The position numbers and the translations under genes were made by a program. Below the pieces are notes generated by a model. The model made no database searches and had not been told where the DNA came from. It worked only from the letters and a program-made list of their open reading frames with translations. DNA of 64,000 nucleotides from Prostheceraeus crozeri. Lineage: Eukaryota > Platyhelminthes > Polycladida > Euryleptidae. Of the stretch, positions 45,817 through 58,600 are shown one piece after another. Within the stretch, counting starts at the first letter, position 1, and each line of letters begins with the position of its first letter. Where the stretch lies: positions 248,001 through 312,000 of the forward strand of contig CAJQUW010016957.1 of assembly GCA_907163375.1 (NCBI GenBank), given 5' to 3'.

Positions 45817-48069
45817 TTAAGTAGCCGTAGTTTTGATGAACACTTTCTCGACAGAAGTCAAATCTTTCTCCATGACAGCAATACGTTTTCTGAAGAGATT
45901 GTCGGTTGCATGGTGGTGTCGCTTCGACCATTCAGCAAGACTAGGAGCTGGATCCCAAAGATGGGAGGGTGGTCCATTGACTTTTATAAAGAGAAGGGAC
46001 GAAACGTTCTGTATCGTTAGCACAGACCTACTTGAAGTGGAAACCAAGTTCATCTGGGAAAAGCCTCGTTCCGCCTCGGAGGAACTCACGGGGATCATCA
46101 TGGCCAGTCCATATATCATTGACTTCTGAATTTGCCCAGGCACTTTCATCGGGTTTGACATATATTCGCGGAATGAGGGAATAATTCCTTCCTGAGGAAT
46201 AAAGAACCTCTCGCAAAGGTGTCGGATTGTGCTTTCACCCTCAAGCCAGGGAATGTCATAATCTTCAGGCCAGTTTTCCGGGTAGAGAACATCTATCAAC
46301 TTCAAGCATGGCTCCTGTGTCTCAATCGAGTGTCGTGCGCTCACGTTGTCGATCAATACCTGAATGAAGCGACCATGACTGAAAGATTGGTACTGGGTTC
46401 TCCTGGTAAATTCCTTCAAATCAACACCCATGAAAGTTACTTTGTGTTCACCTTCGGCCTCAACACTGAGATTTCCTGTATTTTGTCAGACGCATATTGT
46501 CCGTCAGCCACGCCAGATTGCATGCTCTTCAGGGCAGAGATCGTCCATTTAATGTGCTTGTTTGCCATGTTGATGGTCATGGTCTGATTTTGAAGAGTTT
46601 CGCTCAATTCAGCAAGTGCTGCTAAGCAATCTTTGACGAGTGCCAGATCTTGGATGAACTCTTTGGTCGTGAGTTTGGAAACTATTCCCGAATACGTATA
46701 TCTTTCATTCGATTTCACTATGTCATCCCTCGATAATTCACTGAAATGCTTGACCAGGGCGGCATAGTCACTCCATATCGCGTTGACGGACCGGTACGAT
46801 GAGGCAACCCATCTCACATCGAACACTGCAAATCTTCTTCAGATGAACATGGAGATTCCTTGCTACATCGTTCAACTGCCGCTGCATCTTCGAGGAATAT
46901 GAGCAGATATTGTGAAGCTTCGATAGCATAGATTAAATGTGAAAAATGCCGTCCACCGCCTTTATTGAGTCAGAGACACTGAGCTCCAGTCTGTGGTTCA
47001 AGCAGTGCCATAACGCAATAGATGGAAATTGCTTTTTCAGCTGCGCTCCTACACCGCTTTGCTTTCCTAGCATCACGGAGGCTCCATCAGTGCACAAGGA
47101 AATCAAATGAGAGGACAGGTAGGGGTCATCAAAACCATTGGCTTTTAGCGATGTCATCAAGCAGTTCAACACAGTGGATGCATTCTGGGCAGGAAGTTCA
47201 ACAATGTCTAGAAACACATTCAGTGGAGGATCCTCCGGGGTTATCTTTGAACGCATGTAAATGATCAGACATGATCGCTTCGATAGCGAGGTTGATTCGT
47301 CGATGATCAATGAGATTCCATTTTTGCTCCCTCTGATCTTCTCACAGAGTTGGCGACGCATTGTGCTCGAGATCACTTCAATCATTCTTGTACATGTGTC
47401 ATGAGAATGCAAATTTCGACCCAAATCTACGCCATTGGTCTCTTGAAGATCTATCAATGTTTCATAGTCTGTATAGGGCCGATTATTTTTGGCAATGTAG
47501 TATGCCGTTCTGAGGCATTTTGTAGTGGTCGCTTTGCTTCGATTTTCCATTTGTGCCGACAGAGCTCCGATCTGGTCCAATGTCCCTTCCTGCATAATTT
47601 TTCGCACAGCGCAGTGAGCGTTCGATTCCCTGTACCTATACACTTTGTTTCTTAAATGCTTCTGGCGACTGGCTTTGTCCGCTTTGTCATTTGTGCTGTC
47701 GACAGCAGATATTTCGCATGCTGCCCATTCTCTCGATACATGGACACCTTGCTTACTGTGTGGTCCCAAGTTCGATGTTTAAAGTCTCTACAGAAACTGC
47801 ACCCAAGCTTTCCATTCTTGATAATAAGCCATTCGTTAGCTTGCATGAAGATGAGTTTCTGTTTGGCTGACCAGGTTTCATCGACATCTCCTTTCTCGTC
47901 ATTTTCTTGTGTTCTTTCAGTCTCTTGAGACGAGGCCACTGATGGCAATGATGGCTCCGTATCTGCAGGTAGAGTCGACGTTGGCGAGGATGATAAATCA
48001 TCACCTGCAGCTTGCTTTCCAAAGAAGTCCAAGAAACTTCTTTGACGTTTAGCTGGCTTACCATCCATG
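45817..48069 (-). pseudogene. hAT transposase, KIAA1586/ZNF862-like
   Basis: Minus strand from ATG at 48068. A splice-acceptor-like TTTTTTCATTGCAG ends about 10 bp before the ATG. Order: KRQRSFLDFFGKQ start, a serine- and glutamate-rich linker, and a TTF/BED-type zinc finger (KNGKLGCSFCRDF, then GVHVSREWAACEISA and HLRNKVYRYRESNAH). Next come the catalytic core (ISLIIDESTSLSKRSCLIIY, CTDGASVMLGKQSGV, WHCLNHRLELSVSD) and VFDVRWVASSYRSV. The C-terminal dimerisation region is VSSSEAERGFSQMNLVST. About four frame changes occur (near 47770, 46930, 46830 and 46435). Domesticated relatives exist in animals, but the frame damage and transposon ends indicate a decaying transposon gene. Confidence 0.85.
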
Positions 48070-48079
48070 CAATTGTGCC

Positions 48080-49569
48080 TGCAATGAAAAAAGAAAATAT
48101 GCTATTATCACAAATGCATTAAACTGTAGTTTTTATACACGTGTATATATAGGTAGTATTTCATAGAGCCAAAGATCGACTTAATCAAGTAAATCTACAA
48201 TGAAAAAAGTAGTGGTGGGCAGCGATCACAGCAACCCATGCAAACAAAAGCACCAACTATGAAATGCCTATAGGTGTCCTTTCAACTCGGTCCGGCTATA
48301 AATTCTATAAACTGCAATATTCAAAAATCATCCTCTATCCATATCAAAATCAGACTCATATGAGCTTTAATGACGTGTGCTTCATTCCTTGATGTAACAA
48401 GTGTGAGAGTAAAAAGGTGGAAGAAATCTGACCACCAATATGCATCAGGAATCTGGGAAATTTGTAGGCCTATCTGCGCTTTGGCAAGCCTACCCACCGG
48501 TACCGGCCATCTACAGAACATCTGAAAAATGCTGCATGTGCTGCAGAATTTGTTTCTTACAAGTAATTTGATCTACTTGTACATATGCATGCAGCTTTTA
48601 CAACATCAATAAATTATCAAAATGGAATATCGTATAAAAGCTTATTAACAGAATGCGATTGGGAAAATGACTGACCATATTCATCCCACCGGATGAAAAA
48701 AAGTAAAATGGAACCATTAAACGAATCAATAATCAACCATGAATACTATCATCTTGTTAACTCAGATATAGCTTCTCTGATCTTCTCTTGATCTCAACAC
48801 AATCTTATCAAATGAAAAAGATGCGTTGCACATTTTGCATCAACAATGTTTTCAAGGGGGTCTAAAAAGCATTGTTTCTTGCAAAATGAAAATGTCAGAT
48901 TTTTTTACTTCTAAGATGATACGGACGCATCGTTTTTTTTATTCAACTGAAACAAATAAGTTCTTGAAATAGTGATAATTCCTCAGATTGCAGTCCCTGG
49001 TGCTTATTCCAGGTTAGGTGACCCAATTCACCCCAACTGACCAGGTGCGCCATAGGGAGGGCTAAGGCTTTCCCACTTTTCAAGAAGTACGCAACAACAC
49101 TTTTATATTTTTAGAAGCATTGTGGCTAAAGCCTTCCCATTTTATAAATAATATACCGGTATCAGACCCTACCACTGCAAAAATGTTTAAATGGAGTGAA
49201 GGAAGTAGGCCTATCCCGTGTTATAATGTACCCAAACAATTGAAAAGAAAGCCTCTAGTTTTAGGAGTTCCTAACTTACAAAATTGGTTTTACTTGAAGT
49301 AAACGAAGAAGGTTTTCATACACGCCTATCTCACAAAAAAGACCAGAGGAGGGCAAGGGTCGGGCTAGGCTTTCACATTTTATACAGAATGAAGCCATGA
49401 AGGAAATGGCCTTATTATTCCAAGATTCATGCCTCAAAGCAAATCTTATCAGGTTGATCATTAAGGCTATGCCTTTTCAACTTCACTAAAGCACTTTTAT
49501 TTTTATAGGCCTCGGCGTATTGAATGAAGGAAAATATGCCTATTGCAGTTATCGCACATTAAAACAAAT
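48080..49569. other. No gene seen
   Basis: Upstream region of the hAT transposase gene inside the 6.6-kb element. Repeated wording about TAGGCC and TTCCCA(C/T)TTT occurs, but there is no coding motif. Confidence 0.35.
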
Positions 49570-50345
49570 TTGACGGAGGAGAGCTTAATTGCCGCAAGCT
49601 GTTGTGACTTTTACCGGTCATTAAGCATTTCAAAATCGTGTTTGATGTGTCAAATAAAGCAAAAATTGCATTTATCAGAAGAAATTCCAAATATCACACG
49701 ATGCCACTACCTTGAAGTGCTCGGGGCTACCTTCACTGATCGGCTGAAAATGGACCAACATATACGAAATCAGCTTAAGAAATCGAATGGCAGTCTATGC
49801 GTTATCAAAATGATTAAAAGCCATGGAGCAAGCCCCGAAACTCTACATCAAGTCTAAACTGCTCTCATATTGAATCGCCTTCTGTATGCGGCACACAGCT
49901 GGTGGGGGTTCGTGAGTACAACAGAAGGAAAAGAATTGCCAATTATGTGGGAAGCTCGCTTCAAATACTGCCAGGCTGCCAGCAAATTGATGTGCGAGGT
50001 TCAGTCGAAATATCAGACAAACGGCTGTTTCAGAAAACCAGGACCAATAGATTCCACGTCCTACACAAGCTTTTGCCTTCGACCAACATCCATAACCGAA
50101 ACCTTAGACAAAAGAGTCATAGCTTCCAACGCAGTGCATTCAACACCAATACCGGCCGGAATTTCATAACTCGAATGCTGCACGCTGACTTCCTCCCATG
50201 ACATTGACATCATATCGTTTTTCTTCTTCTCCCGCTCGTGATCTACCTCCTTCCTTCCCATTGTGACTTGTAACTTCACTGTTCCTTACTGTTAATCGTT
50301 ATGCGCATGTCATTTCGAAATAGAGCTCTTTTATTATTATTTACG
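49570..50345 (+). mobile_element. LINE 3' fragment (CR1/jockey-like thumb region)
   Basis: The frames give CHYLEVLGATFTDRLKMDQH, then NRLLYAAHSWWGF, and in another frame LFQKTRTNRFHVLHKLLPS and NFITRMLHADFLP. These are the region after the reverse transcriptase core and the C-terminus of CR1-like LINEs. 5'-truncated, with at least two frame changes. Nested in the 6.6-kb hAT, hence younger than it. Confidence 0.7.
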
Positions 50346-51034
50346 AGGGAACATCATCTAATACTCTTTAATAATGGACTTCGTCTTTTATTAACTACTT
50401 GCATTGACATGACAAAGGCCCACCAATGACGAAGATGTATAAGAAACTAATTATCAACATCGACACGGACAATCAATACATCAATAACGTTAAAAACTCA
50501 ACATCAACAACAAAAACCACGTGAAATATCATATGATTGAACAGAAACTTTTTTGAATTGATTAATATAGATCCAAGCACAAAAAATCCGATCATTTTTC
50601 ATTTGAGGTGGTTGTTAACTATCAAAAACAAATGATAATACATAGATGAAATAATTGTTTAATTATTATGATTGGTGCGAATGTTTATCGACTACAAATA
50701 TTTTTAGCACAAGATGACACAAGCATCGACACGCTATTCGCTGCTGAGATTCAGCAAATAATTTGTTCAAGGTCATGTCGTCATTACCTTTTACTTTTGT
50801 AAGTAATATGTAAAGGTACTCACCAATTTTCTGTTGGATATCCAAAATTTGAAGAGCGAAGAAATACGGATGATAGGCGTGTAGCACCTTCATATTTTAG
50901 TGAAATATTCACTACAGATTTCACCATCTTTATCAATAAATCATTCAAAATTGGAGAGCCTACCCGAGCCCCCCCCCGGAACTGGGCCATGAGGAAAGTG
51001 GGTAGGCTCGGCCCCCCGGGCACCCCCCGAGTTG

Positions 51035-51928
51035 TTTTCAACTCCCCCGTAATGTTTTCAGTTGAATAAAAACAGGACATTGGTACATGCTATCTCCATG
51101 AGACTCGCTAAAGTAGATTTGCTCACTGGCAAATTGGTGCTTTCTAAATACTCGGTTATGTAGCTGATAGTTTCTTTTACTGGAATGTTCGTAAATAAGC
51201 TAACTACGTCGAAACTAGTTAAATAGATGTCGGGGTTGGTGATTTCAGTATTAGTAATAATCTCATTAGCTTTGAAGCTGTCTTTGACTGAGGAAATTAA
51301 AGGCACATGTTCTGTCAGAATTTCAAGCAGAAAATCAGAGATATTATCACAATATGAGTTCATCAAGGATAGGATGAATTGGTGGATCACTCTTGTTCAT
51401 ATGCAGCTTCGGAACCCCATATAATCGACTGGGCTGACAACCAATGCTTCGTAGCCTTTCGTAGAGGCCATGGCTGATTTCTCCCTTGTCCTTCATTTTC
51501 TTCAACTTGCGATTTACTTGGTCTTCTTTTGCGATGAAGATGTCTCCTCGTTGGTTATTAACTTCTTTGAATTTTCTAGTGTCCGACAGTATATCCAGGA
51601 TCTTCTTATTGTATACATCCCTGTCGAGAATAACAACGCCATTTCCCTTGTCAACTCTTGTGATGTAGATAGATTGGGCTTGACATAGTCCCTTGAGTGA
51701 CCTCAGGAGTCCTTCGATCTTCATTAGTTTTCCTCTTGAGATATCCTCTGACGATCGACCTCAGCTTCGTCTTGATATCCTCTTGAGTCAAGGTCATGTC
51801 TTCGCCATAGTCCACAGGGGCAGATGAATACTGCCAAATAGTTTGATCGCATTTTGTATTCTATGTTCAAGAATTCAGGTTTGACGCAAAGCGCTATAAG
51901 CGCCAAGGCTCAGTTAAGGTACTCCAAG
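51035..51928 (-). mobile_element. Penelope-like element D, 5' half
   Basis: On the minus strand: ITRVDKGNGVVILDRDVY, RLYGVPKLHMNKSDPP, then TSFDVVSLFTNIPVKETI and MEIACTNVLFLFN. These are the N-terminal and finger motifs of a PLE reverse transcriptase. The sequence stops just before the QTDGLSM motif that opens the 3' half at 44388. Together with 42948-44388 this is one interrupted element. Confidence 0.82.
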
Positions 51929-52020
51929 CAGGGTTTCGGAACCGTGGGAGCTGCACTCCGACCACGGCTCTGGTCGGCTCCGGCTCCGACCTGCTACCGC
52001 GGCTCCGGCCCGACTCTATT
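51929..52020 (+). mobile_element. Left end of a further hAT-like element
   Basis: CAGGGTTTCGGAACCG is followed by repeated GGCTCCGG/GGTCGG words, the usual look of a hAT end with subterminal repeats. No matching right end was found in the window. The minisatellite starts directly after it. Confidence 0.45.
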
Positions 52021-52027
52021 CATTAAA

Positions 52028-54425
52028 AGATGACAATTAAATCATGTGATCAAAAAAGAAACTACAACTAAGTGATTGCTTTAATGAAAAACTAAAATTA
52101 GTTGAATGCTTCAATAAGAAACTACAATTAACTAATTGATTGCTTCAATAAGAAACTACAATTAACTAATTGATTGCTTCAATAAGAAACTACAATTAAC
52201 TAATTGATTGCTTCAATAAGAAACTACAATTAACTAATTGATTGCTTCAATAAGAATCTACAATTAACTAATTGATTGCTTCAATAAGAAACTGCAATTA
52301 ACTAATTGATTGCTTCAATAAGAAACTACAATTAACTAATTGATTGCTTCAATAAGAAACTACAATTAACTAATTGATTGCTTCAATAAGAAACTGCAAT
52401 TAACTAATTGATTGCTTCAATAAGAATCTACAATTAACTAATTGATTGCTTCAATAAGAAACTGCAATTAACTAATTGATTGCTTCAATAAGAAACTACA
52501 ATTAACTAATTGATTGCTTCAATAAGAATCTACAATTAACTAATTGATTGCTTCAATAAGAAACTGCAATTAACTAATTGATTGCTTCAATAAGAATCTA
52601 CAATTAACTAATTGATTGCTTCAATAAGAAACTACAATTAACTAATTGATTGCTTCAATAAGAAACTGCAATTAATTGATTTGTTGCATCAAAAATTGCA
52701 GTTAATTGATTGCTTCAGTAAGAAACTGCAATTAATTGATTGTTGCATTAAACACTGCAGTTAATTGATTGCTTCAATAAAAAACTGAAATTAATTGATT
52801 GTTGCATTAAAAATTGCAGTTAATTGATTGCTTCAGTAAAAAACTACAGTTAATTGATTGTTGCATTAAAAATTGCAGTTAATTGATTGCTTCAGTAAGA
52901 AACTGCAATTAATTTATTGTTGCATTAAGAATTGCAGTTAATTGATTGCTTCAGTAAGAAACTACAATTAACTAATTGATTGCTTCAATAAGAAACTGCA
53001 ATTAATTGATTTGTTGCATCAAAAATTGCAGTTAATTGATTGCTTCAGTAAGAAACAACAATCAATTGATTGTTGCATTAAAAATTGCAGTTAATTGATT
53101 GCTTCAGTAAGAAACTGCAATTAATTGATTGTTGCATTAAAAACTGCAGTTAATTGATTGCTTCAATAAAAAACTGAAATTAATTGATTGTTGCATTAAA
53201 AATTGCAGTTAATTGATTGCTTCAGTAAGAAACCACAGTTAATTGATTGTTGCATTAAAAATTGCAGTTAATTGATTGCTTCAGTAAGAAACTGCAATTA
53301 ATTGATTATTGCATTAAAAATTGCAGTTAATTGATTGCTTCAGTAAGAAACTGCAATTAATTGATTGTTGCATCAAAAATTGCAGTTAATTGATTGCTTC
53401 AGTAAGAAACAACAATCAATTGATTGTTGCATCGAAAATTGCAGTTAATTGATTGTTGCATCAAAAATTGCAGTTAATTGATTGCTTCAGTAAGAAACTG
53501 CAATTAATTGATTGTTGCATCAAAAATTGTAGTTTTTTTATAGCTTCAGTAAGAAACCACAATTAATTGATTGTTGCATCAAAAATTGCAGTTTTTTTAT
53601 TGCTTCAGTAAGAAACCACAGTTAATTGATTGTTGCATCAAGAATTGCAGTTTTTAATTGCTTCAGTAAGAAACCACAGTTAATTGATTGTTGCATCAAA
53701 AATTGCAGTTAATTGATTGCTTCAGTAAGAAACAACAATTAATTGATTGTTGCATTAAAAATTGCAGTTAATTGATTGTTGCATCAAAAATTGCAGTTAA
53801 TTGATTGCTTCAGTAAGAAACTGCAATTAATTGATTGTTGCATCAAAAATTGTAGTTTTTTTATAGCTTCAGTAAGAAACCACAATTAATTGATTGTTGC
53901 ATCAAAAATTGCAGTTTTTTTATTGCTTCAGTAAGAAACCACAGTTAATTGATTGTTGCATCAAAAATTGTAGTTTTTTTATAGCTTCAGTAAGAAACCA
54001 CAATTAATTGATTGTTGCATCAAAAATTGCAGTTTTTTTATTGCTTCAGTAAGAAACAACAATTAATTGATTGTTGCATTAAAAATTGCAGTTAATTGAT
54101 TGTTGCATCAAAAATTGCAGTTAATTGATTGCTTCAGTAAGAAACTGCAATTAATTGATTGTTGCATCAAAAATTGTAGTTTTTTTATTGCTTCAGTAAG
54201 AAACCACAGTTAATTGATTGTTTCATCAAGAATTGCAGTTAATTGATTGCTTCAGTAAGAAACTGCAATTAATTGATTGTTGCATCAAAAATTGTAGTTT
54301 TTTTATTGCTTCAGTAAGAAACCACAGTTAATTGATTGTTTCATCAAGAATTGCAGTTAATTGATTGCTTCAGCAAGAAACTGCAATTAATTGATTATTG
54401 CATTAAAAATTGCTTCAGTAAGAAG
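52028..54425. repeat. 2.4-kb AT-rich composite minisatellite
   Basis: The first part (about 52107-52675) has roughly 17 copies of a 34-bp unit of the form TGCTTCAATAAGAAACTACA followed by ATTAACTAATTGAT. The second part (to 54425) has about 30 copies of a 59-60-bp unit that joins a GCTTCAGTAAGAAAC half to a TTGTTGCATCAAAAATTG half, both ending in AATTGATTG. Variants (ACA/GCA, TTTTTTTAT blocks) recur in groups, so blocks of several units were copied together. Confidence 0.93.
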
Positions 54426-55654
54426 TTGATAAGCAACATCGAATAGTTGCAGTTCATTGTTGTCCTCATCTTGTAATTATGACTCTATATTACAATACTC
54501 TTTCAAAACTTTATTTTGTGTTCTGCTATCTAGGTATGTCCAGGCACGTGTGTTTCTTCATTCCTTTGTTCCAATAAATCACTATCACCATTGCAGCTAT
54601 GATGCATGGTCTAACAGCATTAACTCTCCAATAAAATTGATCAACATTTTCATGTATGTATTACTTTTGTTTCATGCAATGAGTCTATTCAAGTCATTAT
54701 CCTAAGTGATAGTAAGGTTTTATGCGACTTATTATTAACGGGAATTTCAAGAATTGATTTCGTGTGCGACGCAAAATGCATTTATTTTACATACTTAGAA
54801 TTAATTGCTTGCTTATCCAAAAATATATTACAATAAGTTTTTAATTACCATGCTTGGGCCTATCGATTGCATATTAGGTCTACCAGTCAGCAGTTTGAAA
54901 TAGTTAAGTGCTGATGACACCGCAAGTTGAACACTGAGTTCAATAAACAATCTCTAAAAGCCGAACCGCTGACACGACTAGAGAAAAGAAAACAAACATT
55001 TTTCATTCAAAGACACATTTTCTTCACTAAGAAGATACAAAACTCAATACACACGATACCCATTTTTACATTTTTGTTTCATTCTCAATGAGTATGTTGC
55101 TAGAATGCTGCGAGAGATTGTGATTCGTTGCCTTCTGTTCCACATCATCTAGCGTTTAATTATGGCGCATTATATGATTATCACTCAATAAAATGCACTA
55201 CTGGGTAGCAGATACTGGGTAGATGATTGGCGGTAAAATGAGGTAAATTGAGAAACGGCACTTTTTGGAATGATAAATCGTCCACAGATGAGCAATTGTC
55301 ATTCACAAGTTTAGAGCTTTGAGTTCAATAATTCATTAGATCTGTCAGGTAAATTTCAGGTTTCTTCGTGTTTTCATTGGTTTGAATGATTGCCTTTTCA
55401 GTGCGTTTAAAGAATTTTATATGAAATGAAATGGAGAAAATCTCCCTAGTGAATATCATTCAATTCTTCAGAAGAAATTGTGCATTTTCAGATATCTTAA
55501 AATCGATGGCCAGTACGAGCATGAATGTTATTTTTATCTAGCAACTTTTATTTGATTGATTATGTAATGATTTCATGAAAAATACTGGCAACATCAGTGG
55601 TAATATATCGATGTTTCGTTGAATGCACTGAAAAGGAAGTTTATAAAATTCAAT
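54426..55654. other. No gene seen
   Basis: AT-rich sequence after the minisatellite. Any further downstream exons of the minus-strand receptor-like gene should lie here, but none could be recognised. Confidence 0.35.
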
Positions 55655-58600
55655 CTACATTTCAATCACATGTTTAGAGTTCATCTCCGAGTATTCTTCA
55701 CCGCAATTGTTCTGTGTGTTGGGAGCTGCGCCCACAGTTGCAGTGTTCAACACCTCTCTAGATCTAGATCTTTCAGATTTCAGGAAGGCGTCCCTGTACA
55801 CATCCACTTGATAAGTGGCACCGTTCCATACCATGAGCAGCTGTTGGAAAATCAATGCTATCAAATTGGCCAAAAAGAAGAAATAAAAGAGAGGAGATAT
55901 GACATGTTCTATGGCTCCAATGACCATAAATCCGCAAAAGGCCATGAAGTTGCGCCGACTGAAAAAAATGAAACGGAGGAATAATTTATCCACTGATTAT
56001 GAGATTTCGCATGAAATAACGAATTCATTAATACAAAATTTCTTCGCCAATCACATCTTATGGTGACTTGCGATTCATTCAATAAAAGTCAGCTTACATA
56101 CACTCATAGTTGGGCACAATCCGTTAACTTCCGTCAATCCGTTAATTAACGGAAGTTAACTTTTTTTTAAACTTTCTAATTTTCTAAAAAAAGCTTACGA
56201 TTAGTTTAACTTCGGTTACTTTCATGGAAGTCCGTTAATCCGTTAACTTTTTTTAATAAATATGCGGCTGAGAGCTCAGGTCATGATGTCAAGTCAACTA
56301 TACATACAGACTTTTGAAGGCTGAGTTAACTTGCTTCACCTTCGTTCATCATGCACCATGACAGCAACGCGCGGCGTCATACAGAATTCGCATCGATATT
56401 TGCGTGAAGCTATTATCTTCATTACACAATGAGGCAGACAGTGTCAGGAGCGCAGTCATCCAAGGTCACAAGAATCGATTTTGTTCTCCAATGCGGTCTC
56501 ATTTCGTCTGCGTGCATACCTTCGACTGCTGAAGCTAGTGCTATTCACTTTCGTAGTCCTTCCCTTTGTCAGCAAAAAGAGTTTCCTTTTAATATATCTC
56601 TTGTCTAATCACAAGTTTGTAATTATTATTTTAGCACTGCTGTATATATGTCTTTTAAGCACTTTATCTTTATAGTCTTTTTGATTTATTTCTTGTGCAT
56701 GAGCCTTATCAACATATCATGATGTGCTGTGCATTTTCACCCACTTGTGACGTCATTCAGGTCGCTTAACCGCTCTTCAGCGATCGATTGACATCTGTAT
56801 AGTATCCACAGTTGAAGTTGTCAAATGCCATAGAAATTGACAACAATAAAACCTCTAGAATGGAAATTGCGCTTCAGTCAATACACAATAACGGCACATA
56901 AATCGCACGCATTTTCACTTAGATTCGCTTGTCAACGCTGCAAACAGTTTATTCTATGTCAAATGCATGTCATAACTCTGCCGTAGATCTCTATGAGAGG
57001 CAGCGAGACCGGTTTAAGACCAAGTGAAATTAAATTTATGAATCCAGTAATATTGAATGTTCTGTACAAATTTGCGTACGAAGAGAAAAGAATAAGAATT
57101 CAGCGATAAGTCTTTCCGAGAGAACTCTGTCTTACTGAAACTTTTCAAGAAATTCAATACTGGCATACCGTCAAGTGCCTAGAGCTGTAGAAAGACTATT
57201 CTCTAGCGGCAGAGATGTGTTCAGAGATAAGAGGTCACGCCTTACGTGACCTCTTAAGAGGTCACGCCATGGTGTATGGGTCCCTAGCCGAAGAAAAATA
57301 AGGAAGCTAAGAATAGCAGGAAATATTACTGTGAAGACACAATACTATCTAAAATACGATTTTAAAGATAACATAAAATTTAACGATTTAACGGTTTAAC
57401 TTTAACTTCCGCTACTTTACTCCCAAATTAACGGATTATTGCTAACGGACTACATTTATTAATTAACTGAACAAATTTAACGGAGCTAACTTTCTTTTTA
57501 AAGATGCCCAACCCTGCACACACTGAAATAAAAAGTCATGTACACAAATTTCCACTCTCATCAATAAACCTAATTCTAGTTCAAAGAAAGAAATTTGTTT
57601 TTATAGTCATTATTCTTTTTCTTCATGCGACGTAATCCTTAAGTTGTCAATGCGCTCGGTTTTGGTTCACTTGTGTCATATCGACAGAACATAAGTCGTT
57701 TTATGCAGTTCCTTATTCATCTAGCAATTTAGCGTTGTTTGTGACATGTACACACTTATTAAAAAGTCCTGTTTCTCTAACCATTTGCTTTTCGTCTTTT
57801 GAACGCAGATTATTTAAGCTCATCAATTCAGAAATTTATCTCAGTCAAGCGACAATGCATAATCAGACGGATTGTGTGTCTCTCCTCAGCACATCTTCAG
57901 TTAGAAAACACGAAGAAGATCTTTTGTCTCAAATGTCATCTCAATGTCAGATCATCTCTGCAAGGGCAGGCGGTGATCGACAGATCGTCAAAGCAGTTCC
58001 AAGTGAATTCATTGCAAAAAATCACCGCTGTTTTGAGATTGCAATGTTCTCTATAGTCATGAGCAGACATTCAAAAGACAAACTACAAAAAGTTGCAAAA
58101 GGAAAATACCAATTGAATAATTCTGTTGATGGGTTCCACATCGCGCTATGCAGTTCATCAGTGATCCCTTGAGACGACTGGGTTCATGTTTAACTCTTGG
58201 AGCAAAAATGTCATAGGTTAAAACTAAAAGGCACGAAAGCCTTGGCCACTTGACTTCGTTTTAATAGGCGACACGGAATCACTCCGTTGGAAAAAGGGAA
58301 GATAATGATTTTGTTATTTAATACCAATTAGATGTGGATCAAAAATTAATCTTGTCAGCTCAAAAGCATAGAATTCTAATTAGCTGAATTATTGGTCATT
58401 TGCATATTTGCGGTTTATAAATGCCAGATTAAGCCACTGTTTGTTGCACAAATTTATAAGAAAATCTCCGTGAATTGAATTTTATGAGATTATTTTTTTT
58501 GTTTAATTTAATTTCATTTATTTTTTTAAAATTTATGAGAATTTAATTCTTATGCATGAATGAACTACAAAAGTGGATTTATTAATAGAGTTTGCATCAT

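Larger units (their letters stand above)
44389..51034 (-). mobile_element. 6.6-kb hAT transposon with KIAA1586/ZNF862-type transposase
   Basis: The left end starts CAGGGGTACGCTCG and has GGTGGGTAGGCCC just inside. The right end is GC-rich with the same TGGGTAGGC word (GTGGGTAGGCTCGGCC). The putative 8-mers GTCTGAAC (44381-44388) and TTTTCAAC (51035-51042) agree at five of eight positions, so the exact right end is uncertain. The strongest evidence is that it separates two halves of one PLE reverse transcriptase. It holds a minus-strand transposase gene, a tRNA-like scrap and a LINE fragment. Confidence 0.7.

Noticed and set aside
52028-54425. Regular spacing considered as a CRISPR-like array
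   Set aside because: The whole unit repeats with no unique spacers, and the surrounding sequence is animal; it is a minisatellite.
55619-55984. 121-codon plus-strand open frame
   Set aside because: The opposite strand has a strong splice acceptor and a phase-matched membrane exon, so the plus frame is best read as a shadow.
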